A stretch of 8,545 nt of DNA, from positions 36,231-44,775 of the forward strand of contig DEAY01000334.1 in NCBI GenBank assembly GCA_002348345.1, given 5' to 3'. The notes beneath the pieces are model-generated. The model saw nothing but the letters and a program-made list of their open reading frames with translations, ran no database searches and was not told where the DNA came from. The translations under genes and the position numbers were made by a program. This document shows positions 1 through 7,400 of this stretch, one piece after another. The DNA comes from Verrucomicrobia bacterium UBA2970. GTDB taxonomy: Bacteria > Verrucomicrobiota > Verrucomicrobiia > Limisphaerales > AAA164-E04. How positions within the stretch are numbered: the first letter of the stretch is position 1; each line of letters starts with the position of its first letter.

Positions 1-50
1 GACCTCTCTCGACTCAAGCCCGCCCCACCAGGAGACTCGCTTGTCCGCAT
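1..50 (-). other. Downstream of pheT: possible start of another gene, undecidable
   Basis: An ATG at 50-48 opens a frame (beginning MRTSESPGGAGL) that stays open to the window edge, only 16 codons. There is no good Shine-Dalgarno and no recognisable family motif. The piece is too short to call as a gene. Confidence 0.15.
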
Positions 51-55
51 CGTTT

Positions 56-77
56 GCCACCAGGCTGCCACTGGGGC
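56..77 (-). other. Weak stem-loop just after pheT
   Basis: On the minus strand GCCCCAG pairs with CTGGTGGC with one bulged T, around a 7-base loop, starting 9 bases after the pheT stop. No T tract follows, so it is not a standard intrinsic terminator. It could protect the 3' end of the message or be chance. Confidence 0.3.
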
Positions 78-86
78 TTCAAGGAG

Positions 87-2510
87 CTAGCGAATCTCCG
101 CCGCGGTTTCCTGTTGCAGCCGTTGCACGATTCTCTCGTGCACCGCCGTGACTTCCTCGTCCTTGAGCGTCCGAGTCGGCTCCCGGTATTCAAAGGAATA
201 GGCAACACTCTTTTTCCCCTCAGGAATGCCCTGACCGCGGAACACGTCAAAGAGCTCCACCTGATTCAAGAAATCAGCCTTGGCTTTCTTGACCACACGC
301 ATCACCTGCTCATGGGTCACCTGTTCATCGACCAACATGGCGAGGTCTCGCCGGATCGAAGGATACTGGGGAAGCGCTTTGAATGATCGGGACGGATTCC
401 TTCTGCGCAGGACAAGATCCAGATCGAGCTCGGCCAGGAAAACTGGATGCTTGAGGTCGAGCTTCCCGGCAATGACCGGCTGCAACTGCCCAAGCCGACC
501 GAGCAACTGCTTTCCAAGACTCAATTGCCCCTCCTCAAGGAACCCGGAACCCGGTTCATCCTGAGTCCGCCACTGGATTCCCCGCAACCCCAATCCCTCC
601 AACAGGTTTTCCAGGCACCCTTTCAGATCGAACAGATCGAAGTTTGGACATCCCTCCCCCGAGGCCCAGAATCCGGGCTTCCGAGCTCCCGTCAAGGCAA
701 GTCCCAACCGTCGACGTTCCATCGGTTGCTCTTTTTCCATGAGAAAGATCCCTCCGATTTCAAAGATTGCCACATCGTGCGTCCCATGATTGGCGTTGTG
801 TTGCATCACCGACACCAAGCCCGGCAAAAGGCTCGGTCGAAGGATGTTCATATCCGAACTCAGAGGGTGCTCCAAATGAACGATCTTTGAGTGATCGGGA
901 AGCCCGGCCGCTCCATCCGAAATCAGGGTTTGACCTTGAATCTCAGACAGACCCATCCCCACCAGGAGTTGACCCACCTCGGCGAATTCGTCATGCATGA
1001 CATCGGCTTCATGGGATCCAATCGCCCCGCGTGGAGGCGTCGAGGGGATCTTGTCGACTCCATACAATCGGGCCACCTCTTCAATCAGATCCGCCTCCCG
1101 TTTCAGGTCCACCCGCCAGCTTGGAATCGAAAACCTCGCTCCCGCCTCAGAAGGCTCTTTGACCTCCAGCGCCAATCGCTCCAGCATCCTTTGCTGCAGC
1201 GCTCCCGGGATTTCGATTCCGAGAAGCTCATTGGTTTTTTCAAACCGGAGGGAGACCTCACGCTCTGCTTGAGGCTGAGGATAGACATCGACGACCCCCT
1301 CGAGCAATTCGCCTCCCGCCAATTCGACGATCAAACTTGCGGCTCGACGACTCGCCCAATCGACAATCCCGGGATCCGCAGACCGCTCGAAGCGGTAGGA
1401 GGCGTCCGTCCGCAGCTCGAGCGCTTTCGAAATGGACCGGATGCTCCGGGGATTGAAATGGGCACTTTCCAGGAGCACATCACGCGTCGAATCAGCGATC
1501 TCGGTGTTCTGTCCCCCCATGACCCCGCCCAGCGCAATGGCCTTCTGCTCGTCGGCAATCATGATGGTATCGGCAGGCAACTGATGGTCTTGGTCATCCA
1601 AGGTCACAAAGCGCTCCTCCGGGTGCGAACGACGAACAACAACCGTCGGCACATCCCCCTCCTCCGCCGCCAAGAGGTGGAAATCAAACGCATGCAAGGG
1701 CTGCCCGACCTCCATCATCACAAAGTTGGTGACATCCACGACGTTGTTGATGCTTCGAATGCCGGTTTTCTCGAGAGCCGTCCTCAGCCACGAAGGACTG
1801 GGAGCAACCTTCACGTTCCGAATCACGCGGGCGCTGTAGCGGGCACAGAGATCAGGATCTTCGATCCGAACTCCCACCGCGTCGTGAACCGCCCCTCCAC
1901 TCGCCTCCGGAAGGGGGGTCTCGGGGATTTTCAGAGGTTTCTCCGTCAAAGCACTCACCTCCCGAGCGATTCCAATGACGCTGTTCCAATCCGGTCGGTT
2001 GGGCGTCACCTCAAGATCATAAACATAATCGACCTCATCCTGGCCCAGGTAGGAGGCGAAGGCCTGACCCACCTCGGCTTCGGCATCAAGCAACATCAAC
2101 CCCGCGGCATCTTCGGAGGCACCGAGCTCCTTTCCCGAACACATCATCCCGTGCGATTCCACCCCACGAATCTTCCCCACCTTGATGACAAACGGTTTTT
2201 CAGGATCCGACGTCGGCAGGGTCGCTCCAGGAAGAATCAAGGGCACCTTGTCCCCGGCCTGAAAATTCGTCGCGCCGCAGACGATCTGGCGCTCTCCGGT
2301 GCCATCGTTCACCCGGCAAACCGACAGGCGATCCGCATTCGGATGAGGGTCCCGAGTCACCACCTGGGCCACCACCACCCCCTCATAGCCACCACCCAGT
2401 CGCTCCATGCGCTCGACCTCGAGACCCAACATCGTTAGATCGTCCGCCAACCTCTCGGGCGACTCGTCATAATCGACGTACTGCTTCAGCCATTGGTAAG
2501 TGATCTTCAT
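87..2510 (-). CDS. pheT: Phenylalanyl-tRNA synthetase beta subunit
   Basis: This 807-residue partner of PheS binds tRNA-Phe and edits mischarged Tyr-tRNA-Phe. Domains in order: an OB-type tRNA-binding domain (about 40-155; DPHPNADRLSVCRV at 54-67, GVESHGMMCSGKELG at 116-130); the B3/B4 editing domain (about 210-400; NNVVDVTNFVMMEVGQPLHAFD at 255-276 and DVLLESAHFNP at 344-354); B5 (about 410-490; PSWRVDLKREADLIEEVARL at 463-482); a catalytic-like core (about 495-700; PLSSDMNILRPSLLPGL at 549-565); and a C-terminal ferredoxin-like anticodon-binding domain (about 710-807; ALPQYPSIRRDLAMLVDE at 712-729). His273 and Glu348 correspond by motif and spacing to the editing-site His261 and Glu334 of E. 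coli PheT, so editing is probably active. E. coli PheT is 795 residues. The ATG is 10 bases after the pheS stop with no clear Shine-Dalgarno, which suggests translational coupling. The stop is TAG. Confidence 0.98.
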   Translation of the reverse strand: MKITYQWLKQYVDYDESPERLADDLTMLGLEVERMERLGGGYEGVVVAQVVTRDPHPNADRLSVCRVNDGTGERQIVCGATNFQAGDKVPLILPGATLPTSDPEKPFVIKVGKIRGVESHGMMCSGKELGASEDAAGLMLLDAEAEVGQAFASYLGQDEVDYVYDLEVTPNRPDWNSVIGIAREVSALTEKPLKIPETPLPEASGGAVHDAVGVRIEDPDLCARYSARVIRNVKVAPSPSWLRTALEKTGIRSINNVVDVTNFVMMEVGQPLHAFDFHLLAAEEGDVPTVVVRRSHPEERFVTLDDQDHQLPADTIMIADEQKAIALGGVMGGQNTEIADSTRDVLLESAHFNPRSIRSISKALELRTDASYRFERSADPGIVDWASRRAASLIVELAGGELLEGVVDVYPQPQAEREVSLRFEKTNELLGIEIPGALQQRMLERLALEVKEPSEAGARFSIPSWRVDLKREADLIEEVARLYGVDKIPSTPPRGAIGSHEADVMHDEFAEVGQLLVGMGLSEIQGQTLISDGAAGLPDHSKIVHLEHPLSSDMNILRPSLLPGLVSVMQHNANHGTHDVAIFEIGGIFLMEKEQPMERRRLGLALTGARKPGFWASGEGCPNFDLFDLKGCLENLLEGLGLRGIQWRTQDEPGSGFLEEGQLSLGKQLLGRLGQLQPVIAGKLDLKHPVFLAELDLDLVLRRRNPSRSFKALPQYPSIRRDLAMLVDEQVTHEQVMRVVKKAKADFLNQVELFDVFRGQGIPEGKKSVAYSFEYREPTRTLKDEEVTAVHERIVQRLQQETAAEIR

Positions 2511-2520
2511 ATGCGGAAAC

Positions 2521-3528
2521 TTAGAATTGATTTAAAAACCGCAAATCGTTCTCGTAAAACAACCGAATATCGTTGATTCCATAACGGATCATGGCGATCC
2601 GCTCGATCCCGAATCCGAACGCCCATCCGCTCCAGCACTCAGGATCGTATCCCACATTCTCAAAAACCTTCGGGTGGACCATCCCACACCCCGCGATCTC
2701 CAGCCACTCCTTGCCCATTTTTCGAGTCAGAGGACTCGAAAAATCGATCTCCAAGCTCGGTTCGGTATAGGAAAAGTAATGAGGCCGAAATCGGAGCTTC
2801 ACCTCCTTGCCCAGCAACTCTCGAAACACAAACTCAACCGTGCCCTTCAGATCGCCAACGGTCACGTTCCGGTCGACATACAACCCCTCGATCTGATGAA
2901 AGGTTGGGTTGTGCGTCGCGTCGGCATTGTCTCGCCGATACACCCGCCCCGGAACCACGATCCGAATGGGGGGGGGCTGGTTCTTCATCACTCGGATCTG
3001 CACCGACGAGGTATGCGTCCGCAACAGCGGTCGCTTCTCGGTCCGCACATAAAACGTGTCCTGAGTGTCACGAGCCGGATGATCGGCCGGGGTATTCAAC
3101 GCATCAAAACAATGATATTCGTCCTCGATTTCGGGTCCGGCCGCCACGGCAAATCCGATCTTGCGAAAGCTACGGACGATATCCTCGGTAACCTGGGTCA
3201 GCGGGTGCCGTCGCCCCCGAGACAGCCGACGACCGGGGAGCGAAAAATCGGCCGGATGCTTGGGTTTCGCCGCGGCCATCTCCAGCACCTCTTTGCGATC
3301 ATTCAACTGGCCTTCGACCACTTGCTTGACCCCGTTGATTCGTTGTCCCGCCGCCGGCCGATCCTCCTTGGGGAGCTTCCCCAATTGCTTCAGCAATCCG
3401 GTGATCCGGCCTTTGGAGCCGAGGAATTGAACTCGGATTGCTTGTAGTTGTGTCAAGTCACCGGCCGCGGCAATGGCGCTGGATGCGGCCTCGTGCAAGG
3501 CTTCGAGATCATTAACCGATTCAGACAT
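2521..3528 (-). CDS. pheS: Phenylalanyl-tRNA synthetase alpha subunit
   Basis: This 335-residue catalytic subunit of the alpha2-beta2 class II synthetase activates phenylalanine with ATP and transfers it to tRNA-Phe in the cytoplasm. An N-terminal helical, coiled-coil tRNA-binding region (about 1-90) is followed by the aminoacylation core. Motif 1 covers GPEIEDEYHCFDALN (131-145); HPARDTQDTFY (150-160) and LLRTHTSSVQIR (168-179) are family signatures. Motif 2 covers PGRVYRRD through THNPTFHQIEGL (193-216). Motif 3 covers GWAFGFGIERIAMIRYG (301-317), and the protein ends in the typical ENDLRFLNQF. Length is close to E. coli PheS (327). The substrate loop reads YFSYTEPS (251-258) where the family usually has FPFTEPS. 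Residues 185-187 (PPP) come from a run of nine C bases. It lies 10 bases upstream of pheT. The start is supported by two purine-rich sites. Confidence 0.98.
   Translation of the reverse strand: MSESVNDLEALHEAASSAIAAAGDLTQLQAIRVQFLGSKGRITGLLKQLGKLPKEDRPAAGQRINGVKQVVEGQLNDRKEVLEMAAAKPKHPADFSLPGRRLSRGRRHPLTQVTEDIVRSFRKIGFAVAAGPEIEDEYHCFDALNTPADHPARDTQDTFYVRTEKRPLLRTHTSSVQIRVMKNQPPPIRIVVPGRVYRRDNADATHNPTFHQIEGLYVDRNVTVGDLKGTVEFVFRELLGKEVKLRFRPHYFSYTEPSLEIDFSSPLTRKMGKEWLEIAGCGMVHPKVFENVGYDPECWSGWAFGFGIERIAMIRYGINDIRLFYENDLRFLNQF
2968..2976 (-). repeat. C9 homopolymer in pheS
   Basis: Nine consecutive C bases on the minus strand (G on plus) encode Pro185-Pro186-Pro187 as CCC CCC CCC. The frame is intact on both sides. 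Such tracts are prone to replication slippage. Confidence 0.9.
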
Positions 3529-3531
3529 GGA

Positions 3532-3545
3532 CTCCTTCTCTCCTC
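3532..3545 (-). promoter_or_regulatory. Doubled Shine-Dalgarno of pheS
   Basis: Two purine-rich sites precede the pheS ATG. AAGGAG (3537-3532) is only 3 bases from the ATG, and GAGGAG (3545-3540) is 11 bases from it. The first is closer and the second farther than the usual optimum. Confidence 0.5.
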
Positions 3546-3578
3546 ACAGAAATCTACGCTCTCACCCCTTCTCTCTCC

Positions 3579-3605
3579 CTCGGTGACACGATCATGTGCT
3601 CCGAG
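3579..3605 (-). other. Second stem-loop in the pheS leader
   Basis: CTCGG (3605-3601) pairs with CCGAG (3583-3579). An inner GCAC/GTGT helix is separated from it by a small internal loop and closes a hexaloop ATGATC. A purine-rich run leading to the pheS ribosome-binding site follows, with no T tract, so this is not a terminator. It may be a regulatory or stabilising structure in the pheST leader. Confidence 0.35.
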
Positions 3606-3613
3606 CCACTCCT

Positions 3614-3653
3614 ACATAAACAAACCGGACGTCCAACCATGTGGCCGCCCGGT
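3614..3653 (-). terminator. Intrinsic terminator or attenuator between rplT and pheS
   Basis: On the minus strand ACCGGGCG (3653-3646) pairs with CGTCCGGT (3631-3624): eight pairs including one G-U. An inner CCA/TGG extends the helix after one mismatch and closes a 6-base loop. The tail is TTTGTTTATG. It starts 28 bases after the rplT stop. It would end the rpmI-rplT message fully or in part, so pheST depends on readthrough or its own promoter. Confidence 0.65.
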
Positions 3654-3681
3654 GATATCGGAAATCAAATCTTGTTTTGAA

Positions 3682-4056
3682 CTAAGCCGATCCCGCAGCC
3701 TTCGTCTTCAACGCTTCCCTTGAGACATTGACCAGTTCACCAAACGCCGCTTCATCAGTCGCAGCAAGATGAGCCAAAAGTTTCCGATTGACATCCACCT
3801 CAGCCGCCTTGAGACCCTCGATGAACCGGCTGTAGGTCATCCCCGCCCCTCGGGTCGCCGCGTTAATCCGGATCTGCCACAGTGCCCGAAACGTCCGCTT
3901 CTTGTTCTTTCGATCCCGGTAAGCATATTGCCGCCCGTGATCAAGGGCATCCGCCGCGTAACGGTACAACTTGGAACGACGGAAACGAAACCCCTTGGCC
4001 GCCTGAAGCGTGCGACGTCGGCGTTTTCGAGACGCGGGTGCGTTAGTGACTCTCAT
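3682..4056 (-). CDS. rplT: 50S ribosomal protein L20
   Basis: This 124-residue protein binds 23S rRNA early in large-subunit assembly; in several bacteria it also represses its own operon. Family motifs are RRRRTLQAAKGFRFRRSKLYR at about 12-32, YAYRDRKNKKRTFRALW at 44-60, RINAATRG at 62-69 and GMTYSRFIEGLKAA at 72-85. Length is near the family norm (115-120), with a slightly extended C-terminal tail (KTKAAGSA). The N-terminal tail is basic, as expected for a part threaded into rRNA. It starts with ATG after the spacer from rpmI, with a weak AAGG about 12 bases upstream, and stops at TAG. It is co-transcribed with rpmI. A terminator or attenuator follows before pheS. Confidence 0.96.
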   Translation of the reverse strand: MRVTNAPASRKRRRRTLQAAKGFRFRRSKLYRYAADALDHGRQYAYRDRKNKKRTFRALWQIRINAATRGAGMTYSRFIEGLKAAEVDVNRKLLAHLAATDEAAFGELVNVSREALKTKAAGSA

Positions 4057-4085
4057 GATCTTCTCTTACCTTGGAGGCGATGCCT

Positions 4086-4301
4086 TTAGCCACGCTGGCT
4101 GAAGGGCATATTCAAAATGATGCGATCCTCGTCCGACCGATCGAGAATCGTGGACGTACCCAGCCGGCGGCGTTGCTTCGGACTCTTGCAACTCAGCAAA
4201 TGTCGCTTGCCCTGGCGATTCCGAACCACCTTGCCGGAAGCCGTGATCTTGAATCGCTTGGCTACCGATTTCCTCGTTTTCTGGTTTCTGGCACGTCGCA
4301 T
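4086..4301 (-). CDS. rpmI: 50S ribosomal protein L35
   Basis: This 71-residue, very basic protein is a small structural component of the large ribosomal subunit. The L35 signature is clear: KTRKSVAKRFKITASGKV at 8-25, then GKRHLL (31-36), KSPKQRRRLG (39-48) and a short acidic stretch before the C-terminus. It is slightly longer than the usual 64-66 residues because the N-terminus starts MRRARNQ instead of the typical short MPK-type lead. The ATG is the only one available in frame near the conserved region, and the promoter just upstream supports it. The Shine-Dalgarno is weak (GTAAG, distant). rplT follows after 29 bases. The usual upstream neighbour infC is missing; dnaE takes its place. Confidence 0.95.
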   Translation of the reverse strand: MRRARNQKTRKSVAKRFKITASGKVVRNRQGKRHLLSCKSPKQRRRLGTSTILDRSDEDRIILNMPFSQRG

Positions 4302-4330
4302 AGCTTTAGACTTACGTCGAAAGACCGCGA

Positions 4331-4359
4331 AATATAGGGATGCTCCACACGGGGTGCAA
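4331..4359 (-). promoter_or_regulatory. Sigma70-type promoter for rpmI-rplT
   Basis: The minus strand reads TTGCAC (4359-4354), a 17-base spacer, then TATATT (4336-4331, 5 of 6 to the consensus -10). The predicted start is near 4324, giving a leader of about 23 bases before the rpmI ATG. The leader is too short for the elaborate L20-binding leader known from other bacteria, so any L20 feedback would need a different site or a longer transcript from dnaE. Confidence 0.6.
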
Positions 4360-4469
4360 GTGCTATTTTGGGTAAAGTCGGCGAAAGTTTTGTTACCTGA
4401 TGCCCCCGCACCACCTCATCGCTCCGCCCCGGCCATCCTCACCCATCCCCCGCATCCAACCAGGGCCGT
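4360..4469 (-). other. G-rich gap between dnaE and the rpmI promoter
   Basis: The minus strand just after the dnaE stop is rich in G runs (G5, G3, G4 and G5 within about 4395-4460), then turns AT-richer. I find no convincing intrinsic terminator for dnaE and no ORF with a recognisable product. The G runs could form a quadruplex in the dnaE 3' RNA, but several loops would exceed the usual length. Confidence 0.3.
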
Positions 4470-7400
4470 CTAGGCAACCACCGGTTCAGTGCGTTTCTCC
4501 CATCGACGCCGCTCTCTTTCGGGGAGCGCCTGGACCACGCTCACATGATAGCCCTCCTCACCCAACAACTCATTCACCGCCTCTTCCAGCTCCAGCGACG
4601 GGTCCACCCCGTATTTTTCGTGCGCCTCGATGAACACGGGTTCGGCACCTTTGCGGAGAATGCAGAGGAAAAGAGGACACTTGCCTGGAAAGCGGCTCAC
4701 CAAGTCCCTAAGGTTCATCAAAGCCTCCCCGCCCAGCGCCTGGTGTTGGACGCGTATATGAACTTGTTCAGTGAAACGCCGGGGCGCCTCTTCCAAATGA
4801 ATGATTTCCTGAGGAAACACCTTGGCCTTGTCCTCTGCATTGTTGACTTCGCCAATGACGAGAATCGGCAAATTCGGTTCGAAGAGATGCTTGTTCCGAT
4901 CAAAATTCTCGTTCATGCATAGCACCTGGAAGGTTCCCTCCATGTCTTCAATCGTCAACATCGCATAGGGTTTGCCACTTTTTTTTGAGAACCCCGATTG
5001 AACGGCAGAGACCATGCCGCCCACCCGTGTCATGCTGCGGTCTTCCAACTCGGTCATGGTCACGGAGCTCTGAAGGCTGTAACGATCGAGAATCGACTGA
5101 TAGGGATTGAGGGGATGGCCGCTGATGTAGAACCCCAGGAGCTCCTTTTCATCGGACAGACGCTTCTCGATCGGCCACTCCGGCAATTCCACCACCCGTT
5201 CCTTCAGGGGATCCGATGCCTCATCCATCATCTCAAACATCGACGCCTGCCCCCTCGCTCGATCCGAGGCCAAACTCGCCGCCCGGGAAAGCGATTGGTC
5301 GACCTGACTCAAGAGCGTCGCACGGGTCAGGCCCAACGAGTCACACGATCCGGAACGAATGAGGCCTTCCAGCACTTTTCGGTTCACCGTCCTCCCGTCA
5401 ACCCGCTCACAGAGGTCCAGCAATGATTGGAACCGCCCCCCTTTTGAGCGTGCTTCCAGGACCTCCCCAACGGCCACTTCCCCCACGCCCTTGATCGCCG
5501 CCATTCCAAAACGAATGACGCTCCCCTCCTGAGCCGGGGCAAAGACCACCTGACTTTCATTCAAGTCTGGCGGAAGAACTTCCACACCCAAGGACTTGGC
5601 CTCGTCAATGAGGATCGAGAGTTTTGCCGTATCGCTCATATCGTTGGTCATCATCGCGCTGAGGAATTCGACAGGGTGATGAGCCTTCAAGTAAGCCGTC
5701 TGGTAGGCCACAATGGCATAGGCTGCAGCGTGAGACTTGTTGAAACCGTAGCCGGCAAACTTCTCCAATAGATCAAACACGGTATTGGCCGTGTCGGCAT
5801 CGATATCGTTCACTCGCTTGCAGCCCTCGACAAATGTCTTTCGCTGCTTCTGCATTTCCTCCACCTTCTTTTTTCCCATCGCTCGGCGGAGAAGATCTGC
5901 CGCACCAAGCGTGTAACCCGCAAGCACCTGGGTGGCCTGCATCACCTGCTCCTGGTAGATCAGGATCCCATAGGTCTCCTCCGAAATCGGCTTGAGCAAG
6001 GGATGTTCATAAACGATCTCGACCTCTCCATGTCGACGACGAATAAAGTCCGGGATCAGATCCATCGGCCCGGGACGGTACAAGGAGACCAATGCCGTAA
6101 TATGCTCAACCGAACTCAACTGAAAGCGGCGGCATAAATCCCGCATCCCCCCCGATTCCAGTTGAAACACACCGACGGTGTTTCCCCGGTTGAGGAGCCG
6201 ATAGGTTTCGGCATCATCAAGCGGTAAGCGATCCACATCAATGGTCTCGCCCTTTGTCTGCTTGACCATTTCGCAGGTATTGCGAATCACCGTCAGGGTC
6301 TTCAATCCAAGAAAGTCCATCTTGAGCAAGCCCAGATCCCCAACCGGCCCCATGGCGTACTGGGTCACCGTGCCACCACTATCGTCCTGTTTGAGCGGCA
6401 GCACATTGTAGAGCGGCTCGCTCCCGATCACCACGCCGGCAGCGTGGACCGACGAGTTTCGAGTCATGTCTTCGAGAATAAACGCGGTATCGATCAATTC
6501 CCGGGTGGTTTCCTCCGTGTCGTAGGCCTGCTTCAAATCGGGAGATTGCTCAAGGGCCTTCGTCAAAGACATCTTTAATTCATTGGGTACCATCTTGGCC
6601 AGACGGTCGCAATCGCCATAGCCCAACCCCATGACACGACCCACATCCCGGATCACTGACTTCGCGCCCATGGTTCCAAAGGTAATGATCTGAGCCACAC
6701 ATTCGGCACCGTATTTCTCCCGGGTATACTCGATGACATCCGCCCGCCGATCATCGGCGAAATCGATATCGATATCCGGCGGATTCACTCGCTCGGGGTT
6801 TAGGAATCGTTCGAAGAGAAGCCCGTACCGTAGGGGATCCACGTTTGAAATCTCCAGCAGGAAGGTCACCAAGGATCCCGCAGCCGAGCCCCGGGCGACA
6901 CAGGCGATTCCCTGGGTTCGGCCATGCTGCACGAAATCGCCGACAATCAGGAAGTAACTCACAAATCCCGTCCTCTTGATGATGTCCATCTCAAAACGAA
7001 TTCGATCAATCACATCCCGGGTCGCGATCGCCACCACCGGATCCTCAATCGTTGCCACCGCCGGTTCCTCAATCGCTAAGGTGACTCCATTTCCCTCGGC
7101 CGATGTCTCATTCTCAGCGGATCGCGAAGCGAAGGTGGGCAGGCGGGTTGGGTCAGGGACGGTATTCACGACAATCTGCTCCTCCTCCGCGCTCGCATCA
7201 ATTCCGTATCGTTTTTCCAATCCCTCTGCGAGAAGCCGCACCAAATAGCCCTCCCTGGAAAATCCCGCTGGCGGTTCGAACACCGGGTAATGCAAGGCTC
7301 CGAATTCAATCTCGAGATGGCACATCTCAGAGACCAGGCGGGTGTTGGTAACCGCTTCGGGAATCTCGCTGAAGAGCGCCTTCATTTCCTCCGCTGAACG

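Noticed and set aside
14..250. A 78-codon minus-strand frame overlapping the 3' end of pheT.
   Set aside because: Most of it overlaps the conserved C-terminal domain of PheT in another frame, and its arginine-rich sequence has no recognisable motif.
891..2438. A 515-codon open frame on the plus strand opposite pheT.
   Set aside because: It is antisense to an intact, unmistakable pheT. Its translation is rich in R, P and H with no domain-like pattern, as expected for the opposite strand of a GC-rich gene.
2674..3447. A 257-codon plus-strand open frame opposite pheS.
   Set aside because: It lies wholly inside conserved PheS coding sequence, has no recognisable motif and has shadow-like composition.
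3612..3668. A short leader peptide (TTG start, 18 codons) before pheS as a pheM-like attenuator peptide.
   Set aside because: It contains only one Phe codon, has a rare start codon and no Shine-Dalgarno, and its frame runs through the terminator stem.
4387..4469. An intrinsic terminator for dnaE.
   Set aside because: Only short or long-looped pairings are found and no stem is followed by a T tract.
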